This document shows positions 9,689 through 20,934 of a stretch of DNA of 64,000 bases, one piece after another. The position numbers and the translations under genes are program-made. Below the pieces are notes generated by a model, which saw nothing but the letters and a program-made list of their open reading frames with translations, was not told the origin of the DNA and searched no databases. The number at the start of each line of letters is the position of its first letter. The first letter of the stretch is position 1. Source of the DNA: Guadua angustifolia (Eukaryota > Streptophyta > Magnoliopsida > Poales > Poaceae); the NCBI GenBank assembly GCA_036346375.1, contig JAYEVE010000957.1, positions 34,676-98,675 on the forward strand. The letters run 5' to 3'.

Positions 9689-10391
9689 CACTACTATAAA
9701 AAAACCTCTTTTTTACCGATCCATCACTATCGGTTCGGCTAGAACCGGCAGTGATAACACTTTCACTATCGATTCATAAGCTAAACCGGTATAAATGTTT
9801 GACCCAAGAAGAACCGGTAGTGATAGTAACTTAATTACTATTGTCGGTTCTAAAAAAACCAGCAATGGTACTATTACTGTTGGTTTTTAAAAAGAACCGA
9901 CAATGATAATAAATTATCATTACCAGTTCTTAAGAAAAACTAGTAGTGACAATAGAGGAAGTATCACTTATCACTGCCGGTTCGGAATCCGAAAAAACAG
10001 TGACAATATTTTTGAAAAATCATAATTTTTACATACGGAGTCGGATGGAGATAAAATTTATATGAAAATTATAGCTCTCGATGAGATCTACAACTTTAAT
10101 TTGTAGTTGACAACTTTTTATTTGAAGTCATTTAGATGTCCAAATAATCGTTGAAACTTTCGGATATGAAGGGATAAAAGAAAAATATACCTTATAGTAG
10201 TTGAGAAGTGTGTGTTAGGTGAGATGGTAAGGAAAATTCACGCGAAGCAGCAGGTCATGGGTTCGAATTCTAGCAACCTCAAATGACTTGCGACGCGCGA
10301 CCATGCATAGTAGTAAATACAGGTTGATCCAGATGCAAATAAATTTATTTTTTAATTTTTTCGAATGATTTTTGGATTTATATTATTAGTG
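9689..10391. mobile_element. CACTA-type non-autonomous element
   Basis: It begins CACTACTATAAAAAAACC and may end in TTAGTG at 10391. Subterminal motifs of the type 'accggcagtgata' and its complement recur at least eight times, as is usual in CACTA elements. Flanking trinucleotides (act and tgg) do not match, so the right end or the flank has decayed. Copy B has no such element at the equivalent place. A tRNA-like A/B-box segment lies at 10215-10276. Confidence 0.65.
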
Positions 10392-10720
10392 TGGTTTGCA
10401 TACAAACCATGCATCTTGGGATCATTCTATGACTTCTGCGGAACGACAGCCACACTCATTTTTGTATGCTTCTGAGACACGAGGTGATGGTATTCCTCGA
10501 ACCAAACAAAAGATGCGAAATAATTAAGTTGGTATACAGTACTCCCTACTGTACTCCCTCCTTTGTATATATTACTCCCTACTGTGCAAGTAGTATAGCA
10601 AGTTAGCAACTGCATCCAAGAACAACAACACCGCAACCTGGTCGATCAGTTCGATCATCAGATTGAACATATATTTGATTGTTCCCCATTTGGAACAGTA
10701 GATGGCCGTACTCAGTAATT

Positions 10721-11224
10721 CGAAATTTTTTTAAATAATATTATTTTATTTACAAATTGCGATATTAATTCACGTATTAAAAAAATTACAGAAATAATAT
10801 ATAGTCGCCAAAACGTTTGGCAAAAATCTGATGGTCGCCAAACCATTCGGCGAAAATTAAGTAATCGCCAAACCGTTTGGCGATAATAGCATAATCCCGT
10901 GTTAATACTCATTTTGAACCATTAACACTGAAGTCAGGCTATTGTCGTCATACCATTTGGCTACCACTCTATAGTAGCCAGAGTGGTCGCCAAACGATGT
11001 AGCGACAGTAGCCTAATCTCAGTGTTAACGGTTCAAAACAAGTATTAACGCGGGATTAGACTATTGTCGTCAAACGGTTTGGCGATTACCTATTTTCGCC
11101 GAATAGTTTGGCGACCATCAGATTTTCACCAAACGTTTTGGCGACTGTATATTATTTCTGTAATTTTTTAATACGTATATTAATATCGTAATTTGTAAAT
11201 AAAATAATATTATTTAAAAAAATC
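10721..11224. mobile_element. Long-arm foldback MITE, 504 bp
   Basis: Nearly the whole element is one inverted repeat with arms of about 250 bases centred near 10975. The left arm begins 'cgaaatttttttaaataata' and the right arm ends with its complement. Motifs like 'cgccaaaccgtttggcg' recur inside. A perfect 10-base duplication 'ctcagtaatt' flanks it (10711-10720 and 11225-11234). The duplicated unit B has a single related site 'cgcagtagttc' near 23895. The TSD length suggests a Mutator-type origin. No coding capacity. Confidence 0.9.
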
Positions 11225-11523
11225 CTCAGTAATTTATTTCCCTAGCTATTGGCTCACCTGTGCCCATCTTAGCGCTAGCTTCCAACTTGCAACCTGATAT
11301 TCTACGCTTAGAAGTCAATGTCAACGTACGAACGGGAAGCATCTGCATGCATCAAAACAACGAAACGAGCCAAAAACAGATGATCAGGTATGTGCCATTG
11401 AATACCAGGGTGTGGTACAACTAACGGATCGATCGGAAAATATAATTGATAAAAACTCATGCATGTACTGTCGAGAGCTTACAGGCCAGTGTAGACAGTA
11501 GTCGATTTATTTGTATTTTGTAA

Positions 11524-11780
11524 GGGAAGAACTAGCGCTCAGACGTCCGACACTGTTTATTCCATCGGACGTCTCTTGCAACATTTTTTTTCAACTCTTG
11601 AAATATTTTTTTCCGACGCGTGAAACATTTTTTAACGCTTGCAACATCTATTTACTGTGCCGTATTTTACTGTTTGTCGAAGAAAAATGTTGCACGTGTT
11701 GACGAAAAATGTTACACACGTAGAAAAAAAATGTTGCAGTGCGTTCAAAAAATTCAGACGTCCGAACTGTAGCAATTCCG
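11524..11780. mobile_element. Mutator-type MITE, 257 bp
   Basis: A perfect 9-base duplication 'attttgtaa' flanks it (11515-11523 and 11781-11789). It begins 'gggaagaactagcgctcaga' and ends '..gtagcaattccg', and its interior has repeated 'aatgttgca' and 'gacgtccga' blocks. Unit B lacks it. The same family occurs in inverse orientation at 15705-15965. Confidence 0.85.
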
Positions 11781-11790
11781 ATTTTGTAAA

Positions 11791-11834
11791 CTTGCGAGGC
11801 TGCACTAATTAACTTGCGAGGCTGCACTAATTAA
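11791..11834. repeat. 22-bp tandem duplication
   Basis: 'cttgcgaggctgcactaatt' plus 'aa' occurs twice head to tail just after the MITE. Unit B has one copy near 24200. Confidence 0.85.
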
Positions 11835-11937
11835 CTTGTGGCCGTGTGGACGGGATGACGTGGTGTCTTAGGTGGAGTTTTAATGATAGGATTAAAGTTA
11901 TCTAAATGAGTTGCATAACTCTTTTATATGAAATGAG

Positions 11938-12490
11938 AATGTAACATCCTAAAAACTTAGAAAAATGAAATAAAGCGGTCTAGCATGCTTTTCGTGCATA
12001 TTTGGATTTTCTTCTGGATTTCATTATTTTCTGATTTTATATTTGCTACATTTAATATCCTTTTCCCACCCAAATTAACACATATAAAACGGACTCATAA
12101 AAATCTCAAACAATATAATCTAGAAAATAATTTTATAAAATACTAGAACACATTATATGAATAAATATAAGTTTTTCTAAATTTTTGCATAATATATAAG
12201 AGCTTTAAAAGTTCAAAAACAGTTAGAAAATAGCCAAATTTGAAGAATTACTAGCTATTTGAAAATCACAGTAGGGAGTTGAGAAAAACCAAAGAAAATG
12301 AAAACTAAATTCTCTAGTCTACCTATACAAAAATTTCCAGACATTTCAAAATGGATAAGACCACCTTTGAGCTGCCCTAACCCTAATACACCTAACCGTT
12401 TCTGTTGAATACTAGCGAAGGTACAGTAATCCTGCGACATGCTCGATGGAATGCCGCAACAACCACTGCCACTGGGCCTCATTGGCAGGG
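11938..12490. repeat. Probable truncated LTR fragment
   Basis: The start 'tgtaacatcctaaaaactta' and the AT-rich body resemble grass Ty3/gypsy LTRs of the Del/Tekay type. The right side is cut by the CACTA-like sequence at 12492. No partner LTR is in the window, so this rests on resemblance only. Confidence 0.4.
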
Positions 12491-12491
12491 C

Positions 12492-12840
12492 CACTAGTAC
12501 AGAACCGGCTACTAGTAGCGGTTCGTAACCCCCTTTAGAAGCGGTTTTATAACCGCTTTAAGCAATCGCGTGTGATACCCGCGGGTATCGCACAAGCGTT
12601 CTTTCAACCGCCTTTGTGGCAGGCACCGCAAGCGGTTGGGAAGGTGTTCGGGAGGGCAGGTGGAGCCGCCACGTGGGAACTCCACAAGCGGTTCGTTTAC
12701 AAACGCGCCAGGAGAAGGATATCGAAGCGGTTCTTCGTACAAACCGCCAGGAGAAGGATATCCGAAGCGGTTAGTCTTACCAACCGCTTAGGAAAGTAAA
12801 GACTTCTACAAGCGGTTGAGTCACCAACCTCTTGTGGAGA
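12492..12840. mobile_element. CACTA-type MITE fragment
   Basis: It begins CACTAGTACAGAACCGG and carries many 'aagcggtt' and 'aaccgctt' subterminal motifs like those in the element at 16281-16902. Two direct repeats of 'caggagaaggatatc' lie at about 12710-12762. No matching right end was found. Confidence 0.55.
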
Positions 12841-12995
12841 GTGTTTTCGATTATATGTATTTTAGAATATGTTCTACTGTTGTTTTTGTATATCGCTTTT
12901 GACCATAAAATTAAATATGAGGGCAGGAGTTTTTTGCGCAATTAAATATATATTGCATATGCATACTCATACACATGTTCACAAGCTAGCTAGCT

Positions 12996-14600
12996 CACTA
13001 CACGAAAAAACGAACTTAATACTGTAAAAAATGGACAAGTACATAGACGCAACCAACGTTTACAATTTTGAATGATGAAAAAAAATGATTATCGAACTCA
13101 TTTCTTGCATGCGTCACTCTTTTTGTCCTTGGTCGACGTGGATGTCATCAGCAGTTCATCGGTGTTCAACTCTGGAAAACTTACGTGGAACTCGCCATTT
13201 CGAGATACAACCTCGTCGACAATGAAGCCGATGAGTTGTTCTTGGAGTGCGCGCACCCGATGAGGCGGGAGCACGTTAACGTGCTCATCGATGTTGGGCT
13301 AACAATTAATTAAGCGGGAAGTATATAAATATCCGATCACATGCAATTAATTAAAATGTAAGTTGTAGCTAACAAATTGACATGCATATACTGAACCTCG
13401 GCATAATGTTCCAAATGCCGCCATGGATAAAACTTTGAATATAGTGGAACACGTAGTAGCCACATAAGTTGTTTCCACCATCCGGCGCTTAACCTTCGCA
13501 GGAGAAATTTGAATATCGATGAAGAATTGATATGGCGATGTATATTAATAATAGTTTTTAGTAATGCACTGAAAGTGCTTACTATGACTTCAATTCTTTC
13601 TCGAATTCTCCTTTTGCTTCTTCTTAAACTTTGCAAATGTCTTGTTAAGGATGTTAATGAACCATTGGTATTTTGGATTGGATTCCTTCTTGAGTCATAA
13701 AGCGTAATCCTCGCCGTTGTCAAGCTCGATGACTAGAAGGATCCAATGAAACCTATTCGTATATTGCAACATATGCGTAAGTAGCTACTCGTACTATCAA
13801 TGGCTTAAGAAATACAAGAATAAGAGGTTTGTGAGAACACGTACTTGAAGTTGAAGGCGTATATGTACGGTTTGTAGTGTTGTTTCAACAAGGCATGCAA
13901 AATGTATGCCTCAACGCTCGATTTTTGCATGTCGATGATCGACTTTTCGTTGACAATCTCTCGGGTCGATGAAGCCAACGCTCGCTTGCCCATCTTGTAC
14001 ATCGTTGTATCTCCATTCTACATAAGAAGGATAACTAAGTTAATTAGATTTTCAATTTTGTGATGCGAGAGGAAGCAAACGGTAAACTTAGTAGATCGAC
14101 ACTTACGCAGACACCAGCAGGACATGAAAGACACGTTGACCTCGTCTCCTTGGTACACATGGTACAAGTCATCGAATTCCACCATAGTTCTGTGTTGTTC
14201 CCGGAAGAAATACTCATCTTGAAACGGAGGAGGAACATTTGCTCTCCTTTAGATGCCCTTTCCATGTACCATTCATGCATTTGACGATCTTGGTTGGGAG
14301 ATCTTTTATATCCTTTGGATCAATTAGCGGTTTGCCCAACTCATACTTCCATTTGGTTGGTGCCATTGGAAGATTCTGGTCTAATGATTTGAGTCCCGCC
14401 TCCTTCAGGAATGCCATTTTCCTCAAGTCCTCAGCACTCTGCTGATCTTCCACTTTCTTCTTCTTTCCCGCCGAAGGAGCCCGTGTATTTTGCACTGTAG
14501 CCTTTCTTATTGTTCTTTTGTAGTCGCTCATCACAGGCGGCGGCGCCGTTCCGCATGACTGAAAGTACTTCACAGTTTTTTTATCTATTTTAGGCTTGGG
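12996..14600 (-). mobile_element. CACTA-derived segment carrying Ulp1-like protease
   Basis: A CACTA-like end (cactacacgaaaaa) lies at 12996, followed by minus-strand coding remnants of the Ulp1-protease ORF found in many plant CACTA and Mutator-type elements. No TNP2-type transposase was found. The outer limits are approximate. Confidence 0.5.
13340..14573 (-). pseudogene. Ulp1-like cysteine peptidase (C48) of transposon origin
   Basis: The minus-strand order starts at 14573 with a Lys-rich N-terminal region and the conserved phrase 'DLPTKIVKCMNGTWK'. Next comes a 'VEFDDLYHMYQGDEVNVS'-type segment split by frameshifts, then 'SSVEAYILHALL' ending at a donor 'aag|gtacgtg' (about 13845). After a short intron the text resumes with 'FHWILLVIELDNGEDYAL' (catalytic His and Asp) and later 'CGYYVFHY' (catalytic Cys region). 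Another intron is visible at about 14018-14105 (donor gtaagtg, acceptor tatgtag). An in-frame stop and at least three frameshifts make it non-functional. Such ORFs travel in plant CACTA and MULE elements. Confidence 0.65.
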
Positions 14601-14956
14601 CTCTGGGCATAAGAACCCTGTAGTTCTGTAAATTCAACTCGGACACTGGTTCTTTAAAGCCGAAAGATTTAAAATTACGTTTAGGTTCGGTAAATATTTA
14701 AAATTACGTTTAGATCCTTCTACCGTTTTTGCAAAAAAAAAACTCCAGAGTGAGATTTCTGCGGCGTAGCGTAGCGCACTATACTATCTAGTTCTCCCTA
14801 CATCTAGTAATTTTCGAGAATTTTTAGAAACTTCTAAGTTTGGTGAAATTGCCAAGTTTCACCACGTTCGTATTTTTCAGGTACGGTGCACTGGCGTTGC
14901 TTTAAACACACACACTCTCTATCTCTGTACCATCTAGACTCCAAGATATATGATTG

Positions 14957-15431
14957 AGAATTTTTGGCGGTAATAGCCCTGGACGAATTTTTTTCCCCAA
15001 AAATAGCTCTCTCACTCCAAAATTGTAGGAATAGCCCTATTCATGTAAATTAAGCAGTTTAGGACCACTCGATATTTTTTATTATTTATTTCCAGCGTGC
15101 GAGATAGCTGGATAAGCTGGATAATATTTTATCTTTTATCCAGCGTGAGATATGTTATAAAATCTTTCAGCGGCCGGCGTCCACTGAAAAAAAAATTAGC
15201 CATTTCCAGCGCAATCGTAGCGCTAAAATATTTTTTTGGTTGGAAATTATTCGGCGGATTGGATTTGCTGGTTTCTGAGTGCACTGCTAATTTAATCAGA
15301 TATAACCTTTATTCATATGCATGAACAAAATACTTGAAAAATCTTACCACAGATTGACCGGCCCCACAAGAAACGGGCGGATCCAATCTGCTTGATAATA
15401 TTAGTCCATGGCGCTATTACGGTAAAAAATT
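14957..15431. mobile_element. Mutator-type MITE, 475 bp
   Basis: Terminal inverted repeats 'agaatttttggcggtaatag' and, at the right, 'gctattacggtaaaaaatt'. Nine-base flanks 14948-14956 (atatgattg) and 15432-15440 (ctatgactg) match at 7 of 9. The homologous segment at 45771-45781 is an empty site (atatatgatgg). Confidence 0.75.
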
Positions 15432-15704
15432 CTATGACTGAGGAGGAAAGAACAGTACATATACTTTTGTAATTTTGTTAAGAGTTCCATATGAAAACTG
15501 ACATCATTACCTGACAAAACATCACTTACTACCCACACGTGAGATGCCTGCTATGGATCGATTGTAAATTGACACCTATTTTGCAGTGAGTTTTGATTAG
15601 CTTTTGACCACGTACGTTTCATTTCGCTTCACTTTCGCCGTCAATTCGTTTCTATCCCCGTCTGATCTGGACGTGCCAGCTACTATATCCGATATTTTCT
15701 AACA

Positions 15705-15965
15705 CGGAATGACATGTACTTGGACGTCCGATATTTTTAAATGCACTGTAATTTTTTTTTCTTCACGTGCAATATTTTGTTATAATACGTGCAACATTTT
15801 TCTTTGACAAACAGTAAAATTTGTTACAGTAAACGGATGTTGCAAGCGTTCAAAAAAATTGTTTCACGTGTTGACAGAAAATATTACAAACGTAGAGAAA
15901 AAAATATTACAAGAGACGTCCAATAAAATGAACAGAAATCAAACGTCCAAACGCTAGTTTCTCCC
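15705..15965. mobile_element. Mutator-type MITE, 261 bp
   Basis: A perfect 9-base duplication 'tttctaaca' flanks it (15696-15704 and 15966-15974). The duplicated copy at 46018-46026 has one related site (tttctaacg) and no element. Sequence and length match the MITE at 11524-11780 in inverse orientation. Confidence 0.85.
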
Positions 15966-16280
15966 TTTCTAACAACGATTGGTCGATTGATTTGACAAGA
16001 ATGACGCGTTGTTTTTTTTTTAGTTTGCATGTGGCTGTCCAGTGCAGTAACTTGCTTATTTGTTTGTTGTTACTTTGTAGCCATCGACTGGTATGACCCT
16101 AGAGAGTCAGACTTGTAGATCCGGTGTAAGGGTATTATTGCTGACTAGCATTTAGTCCTCCTTAGCTCTAGAATCTGTGCAATTTTCTTTTTAGTCGGTC
16201 GAGACGACGTATGGCACTGGCCAGTGGCGTGCGTACTATAAAAATAGAGGGATGCTAGCGGAAGCTATGATTAATATGAC

Positions 16281-16902
16281 CACTACTACAGAATCGATCT
16301 TCACAAACGGCCTATTATAAGCGGTTAATTACGCACCGTTTGTGCTCTCTGCACCACAAGCGGTTTATAGGCAACGGACGAAGGGTCTCTAGAAGCGGTT
16401 CTAGACACTAACCCCTTCTAAAGCCCTAGCTTTGAAGCGGTTCGTGTCCCGAACCCTTCTAAAGTTCTAGAAGGGTTCGTGACACGAACCCCTTCTAAGT
16501 TCTAAGTTTCTAGAAGCGGTTCGTATTTAACCCCTTCTAGAAGCTCTAGAAGCGATTGGGACACGAACCCCTTCTAGAGCCGACTCTAGAAGGGGTTCGT
16601 GTCCCCAACCGCTGTAAAGCCAGCTTCGAAATAATAAAAGGAATGCATGCCCTACTCTATCGAGAGAGCACGCGTGGGTGGGTTGGTTAGATGGGTGAGA
16701 CGTGGGTCACGAGGAGGATGAGGAGGTCATGAGTTCAATCCCATCCTCACAATATTATTTGTCTTTTGAAGTGACTTTACAAGCGGTTATAAAACCGCTT
16801 GTGATATCGACGGGAGTATCACTCATGTTGCTTACAAGCGGTTCTAAAACCGCTTCTAAAAACGGTTTCAAACCGCTTGTGATAGTCCAATCTGCAGTAG
16901 TG
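16281..16902. mobile_element. CACTA-type MITE, about 620 bp
   Basis: Begins CACTACTACAGAATC and ends GCAGTAGTG. 'aagcggtt'/'aaccgctt' motifs fill both subterminal regions, with one long stem-like stretch at 16430-16610. Flanking trinucleotides (gac and cgt) differ, so a TSD is not proven. A tRNA-like segment lies at about 16690-16745. Confidence 0.75.
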
Positions 16903-17290
16903 CGTACCAAAAACATATTTAAATGTTATGTGCAATCCAAATTGATACATAAAATGATGAACAATAAAGTTAAAATCATAAATAATTAAAGATTATATCT
17001 TAATAATGAACGGTGAATTTCAAAAGTTCAAAAATATATACAAGTAACAATCTTAAGAGTCAAATAAACTTAGATTAGTAATGCACATAATATATACCAG
17101 AGATAGTAGAAGGGTAATATAAAGATGCGACGAGATATAGCTATTGATTTCTTGAAGGTATTCCTATTATCTTACTACCAGATAAAGTATAAATAAATAT
17201 TAGCTAATAAGATCTATTACATCAAAAAGAATAAACGATCAATATTGAATTTAATGTAACTAAAAACAAGGACACAGTGATTCGAGTACC
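16903..17290. other. AT-rich stretch, nothing recognised
   Basis: No coding, repeat or regulatory feature could be supported in this AT-rich interval between the CACTA MITE and the LINE remnant. Confidence 0.4.
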
Positions 17291-17299
17291 ATTGATTTC

Positions 17300-17555
17300 T
17301 TGATTTGGGTAAGCAGGTTACTGCTGCAGATATTCTTCCTCAGATGCAAGTCCTTGCAGAGTTAAGCCCAGAAGAAGTGAAAGACTTAATAATACAGAAG
17401 ATGTTAATGTAGTGGAGAAAGCCAAAGTCAGCTAAACTGGAAGACCTGGAAAAGTTACCAGGTACATCCTCTTCGAACTCCTCAGTCTTGTCTGTTGATG
17501 ATGTAGAGTTAAGTTCTAGCATTCATGAGTTAGGTATTCTTTGGGAAGTAATGTA
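17300..17555 (+). pseudogene. Possible LINE ORF1 remnant
   Basis: Conceptual reading gives an acidic protein stretch ('ILPQMQVLAELSPEEVKDLI', later 'LEDLEKLPGTSSSNSSVLS') interrupted by stops. The sequence 'ttctttgggaagtaat' at its end joins naturally to 18245 when compared with the LINE copy at 31107-31140, so it belongs to the same LINE as 18243-19700. Its exact identity is uncertain. Confidence 0.4.
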
Positions 17556-17559
17556 TATC

Positions 17560-18240
17560 TTTATATATAGCGAAGAGATTTACGTTTAGGTCCTCTCGAT
17601 GATTTTTAGTATAATAGACGAAAAATAAAATTATGTTTAGGTCCAAAAATCGGTTTTTATCATATTGGTCTTGAGAAAAAACGGAAATACATTTAGGATC
17701 CTCTGCAGTTTTCTCTTAAAAAACACTACAGATTCGCCAACGGTTTATAGCAGTCCATAGATTCGCCGACGAGTCCTACCAACACATTTTTTTGCGGTTT
17801 TCTCCCAAAACAAAAAACACAGATTCGTCGACGGTTTATAGCAGTCCATAGATTCACCGATAGATCCTAGCGACTCATTTAAAAAAATAATAACCGGAAT
17901 TATTCAAAAAATAAAAATATGTTTATTTTCTCCCAAAAACAAATATCACAGATTCGTCGACGGTTTATAGCAGTTCACAGATTCGTCGACGAGTCCTAGC
18001 GATCTTTTTTTAAAAAAAAAACTAGAATTACATAAAAAAGAAAGTACATTCAGGCCCCTCCGTATTTTTCTCAAAAAACACATATTCCTCAATGGCTCCT
18101 AGTAGCCCATTTAAAAAAAACTAAGAAAACCGAAATTACGCAATTTTTTTATAAATATTCATCGGACTAAATTTCGTACGATGCAACGTCGCGCAACCGA
18201 ACTTCCTAAATTTCGCACGACGCAGTGTAGCGCGTGATCC
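17560..18240. mobile_element. Insertion with internal tandem repeats, probably Mutator-like
   Basis: The LINE copy at 31110-31135 is continuous where this segment interrupts copy 1. Inside, a block 'gattcgtcgacggtttatag' recurs at about 17730, 17820 and 17949, with a fainter fourth copy near 18068. Units are roughly 90-130 bases. Related 'acgtttaggtcc' text occurs at 14670-14720. The ends are not exact. Confidence 0.5.
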
Positions 18241-18242
18241 TA

Positions 18243-19700
18243 GCCAGTAGCTCTGAAAGTGATAATAGTGATAACTTCATTAAGGCAATGGAAAAAATAG
18301 TAGAATAAACATGCAGTGGCAACAGGATCGATAATGATAATAATGACATTGTTCCAACTATTTATGAGGAGAGCAATAATTGTTTTGATCTGGCTTCGCT
18401 GCAGCTGCACGGCACTCTGCCTCTCCTGCCGCCAGCGTCTCGGCACGAAGCATCTGGCCGCTGCTGCCTCCGAGTGACACCTCTAGGAGCAACAGACTCC
18501 TGCCTTTTCATATTCACACGGCACCTGGTCCAGGTAGACCCATTTCCCATACATGACAAATGCATGCACACAATCTAACTTGATGTCTCGTCTAGCTATA
18601 TTTGCGCGACTCATGTGCTGCTTCCGGGCTGTATGTCCCTTGCGCGCGGATTCTCTCGATCTGCTGGTTGCGTGCTGTCGCATACACCTGAACTGGATCT
18701 CTTGTTATAACAAAAATAAACCCAACACAGTACTTTAGACTTCCACAAATAAAATATTCTATTACAAATATTTTTATCGAATTAATCATCACATATATAT
18801 ATCGCGAATAGAATTAACGGTTAGATTTCTAACCTGTTTTATCTGGAAACAGAAGAGAATGGCCAGATAAAGTTTCTGTCTTGTTTTCCCAAAAGAAACA
18901 TGGTGTCAATCTCCTAATACAAAGGCAAAACACGAAGGGACTATTTTGGAATAGCAGAGGGTTTCGTAGGCTAGCTGAACATAGGTTTATTTCTGAGATT
19001 ATCAGAGAAAAACGTTTGGATTTCCTCGGAAGCTTAGATACTACGAAAAGCTCTTTTTCTGCTGGGTGGTTAAGACATATATATGTGGTAGTACTTTTTC
19101 AGTGGGTGTTGATTGTGATCTATGGTGCAGCCCAACCCCAATTTAAAGAGTCCTTTTTTTAACAGAGTATTTTGAACAACCTAGCTTCCTATTTTGATGG
19201 GAGGTGACTTTAATATCGTGAGGAGACAAGGAGAGAAAAATAAAGACAATTTTGACATGAGATGTGCTTTCTTGTTTGGTGCTGTCATTGAGAGTCTTGG
19301 TCTAAAAGAACTTCCTACTAACGGTAGATTTTTCACTTCAGAATCCCACTTATGAAAAGTTGGATAGGGCTCCTTTTCCTATGCTGTATATATGTTCGAG
19401 CTCTTAAAAGGGCAATTTCTGATCACATGCCTTTGCTCCTTGATACTGGAGAAGTACCTTCTCCTAATCATGGTGTTGTACTGCCGCCTTTCAGATTTAA
19501 TGCGGCTTGTTTTGAGAAGAAATGGTCTGGACACCCAATTCAAGTGTTTTTTTTTCATGTGGCACTGGATACAATCCTGGTCTAATTTGCAGAAACAGGA
19601 GGACAAGGAGTTGCTGCAGCTTGGAGCGGAAAGGGTAGCCAAGGTGGCGAATGAAATCTTACCTCAGGTCGGGTGGCTGGGCAAATACAGTGGCCAGTGG
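18243..19700 (+). pseudogene. L1-type LINE ORF2 remnant (endonuclease region)
   Basis: Frames pieced across shifts show hallmarks of a plant L1 AP-endonuclease: 'LFWNSRGFRRLAEHRFI' near 18939, 'GGDFNIVRRQGEKN' near 19202, and 'ISDHMPLLLDTGE' near 19412. Multiple frameshifts and stops are present, and the reverse-transcriptase domain is absent. About 18395-18820 has no counterpart in the related copy at 42883-43230 and is probably an insertion. Confidence 0.75.
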
Positions 19701-19974
19701 GTTTGATCTGCTGATGTGATGTTGTTTGTGTGGCTTAGTGCTAGCTGTTAATGTCCTGTTTCCTTTCCTATTTTCTTCTCGCACCTCCAGTCCTCCACCC
19801 GCTATCCCACACTATCCCGTCCTCATCATCCCTCGCAGCCTTGATGCCAAATCCAACAACCTTTGATCATATTGCTGTCAGATATAGACTGTGGCACCAC
19901 ACCATCAACTTCTTCGACCCCCCTACGTAAGAAGATGACGACGACTAGAGAGGAAAAAACGACGACGACGCTGG

Positions 19975-20255
19975 ATCTCAATGATCCCCACCACCTTAGC
20001 GCCGGATCCAGTAGGTTTTTCCTCAATGAATAAATAAAATTTATTTGTTTTTACCTAAATAATTTAGTGTACTAGATTTTCGCATGACGATCGGCGCTTC
20101 GTTTCGTCCTTAGTGCCGTCCATAGTGACGGATCAACGGCGCCGGATCTCAACGATTCTCACTGCCTCGGCGTTGGATCCAATTGTTTTTTTCCCAATGA
20201 ATAAACAAAATTTATTTCTTTTTCTGAATAATTTTGTGTACCAGATTTTCGCCGG
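19975..20255. repeat. Tandem duplication, about 165-bp unit
   Basis: 'tcaatgaataaataaaattt' and its surroundings (19975-20085) recur at 20140-20255 as 'ccaatgaataaacaaaattt', with shared 'gccggatc' and 'agattttcgc' blocks. No gene is seen. Confidence 0.7.
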
Positions 20256-20542
20256 GGATCGACACTCACTCCTGATCCTTAACGCTATTTACAGTAATGG
20301 ACCGAGAGCGAGGGTTTCTATGATTCCACATATCCAACAGGATAAAAGCTAGCTTGCACTGCACGATGGCTGGGCCATGTCTAGGCTTCACCGAAACTGA
20401 GTCGGGACAGCATAGCACACCTCGGCCTAAAGCTCGTTAGGCTCGTATCGTGCCAGTACAGCATAGCTTAAATACCACCTCTACATAGACCGTTGTTCTC
20501 CTTGTTTGATCTCGCGGTCAGCGGCGCTAGCTGCTCGCTACG

Positions 20543-20930
20543 GGGCCACCGGCCCACTGCCCACCCTTCCTTTTTGAAGACGGGTACTGGTAAACTCGAT
20601 TCCGATCCACGGTGAATCCGACTAACTCCACTGATGATGCCAGCCAGACAGGAGGGCGAAGACTTTTCCAGAGCATGAACTGTGACGCAGGATTCGAGTG
20701 TTAGAAAGGTGACCCATGGATAAGAAAATTTCAGCCGCGTGAGATTAAGAAGAGAAAGAAAGATTTGCATCTGAGCCGCTTTGTGGGCCTGCCTTAGTTT
20801 GTTTTTACATGATTTTTATTCTAAATTACATTCACATAGAAATTTTACATAGGAATTTGTATTGAAAACAAATTGCTAACTTTATTTTATTTTTATTCAG
20901 AACTTTTTTTTGTAGCATGCTCATGTTCTT
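20543..20930. repeat. Duplicated module, unit B (left part)
   Basis: Aligns with 5059-5480 and with 30779-30930. It marks the left side of the duplicated unit that holds HIPP copy B. Confidence 0.75.
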
Positions 20931-20934
20931 TTAA

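Larger units (their letters stand above)
14810..16190. repeat. Dispersed duplicated segment, left copy
   Basis: Excluding two MITE insertions it aligns with 45625-46180. Shared blocks include 'aagtttcaccacgttcgtat', 'ttcaggtacggtg' and 'ccccgtctgatctggacgtg'. No coding region is recognised in either copy. Confidence 0.75.

Noticed and set aside
9689..10391. Exact TSD for the CACTA-like element
   Set aside because: Flanking trinucleotides (act and tgg) differ, so the right boundary is only approximate.
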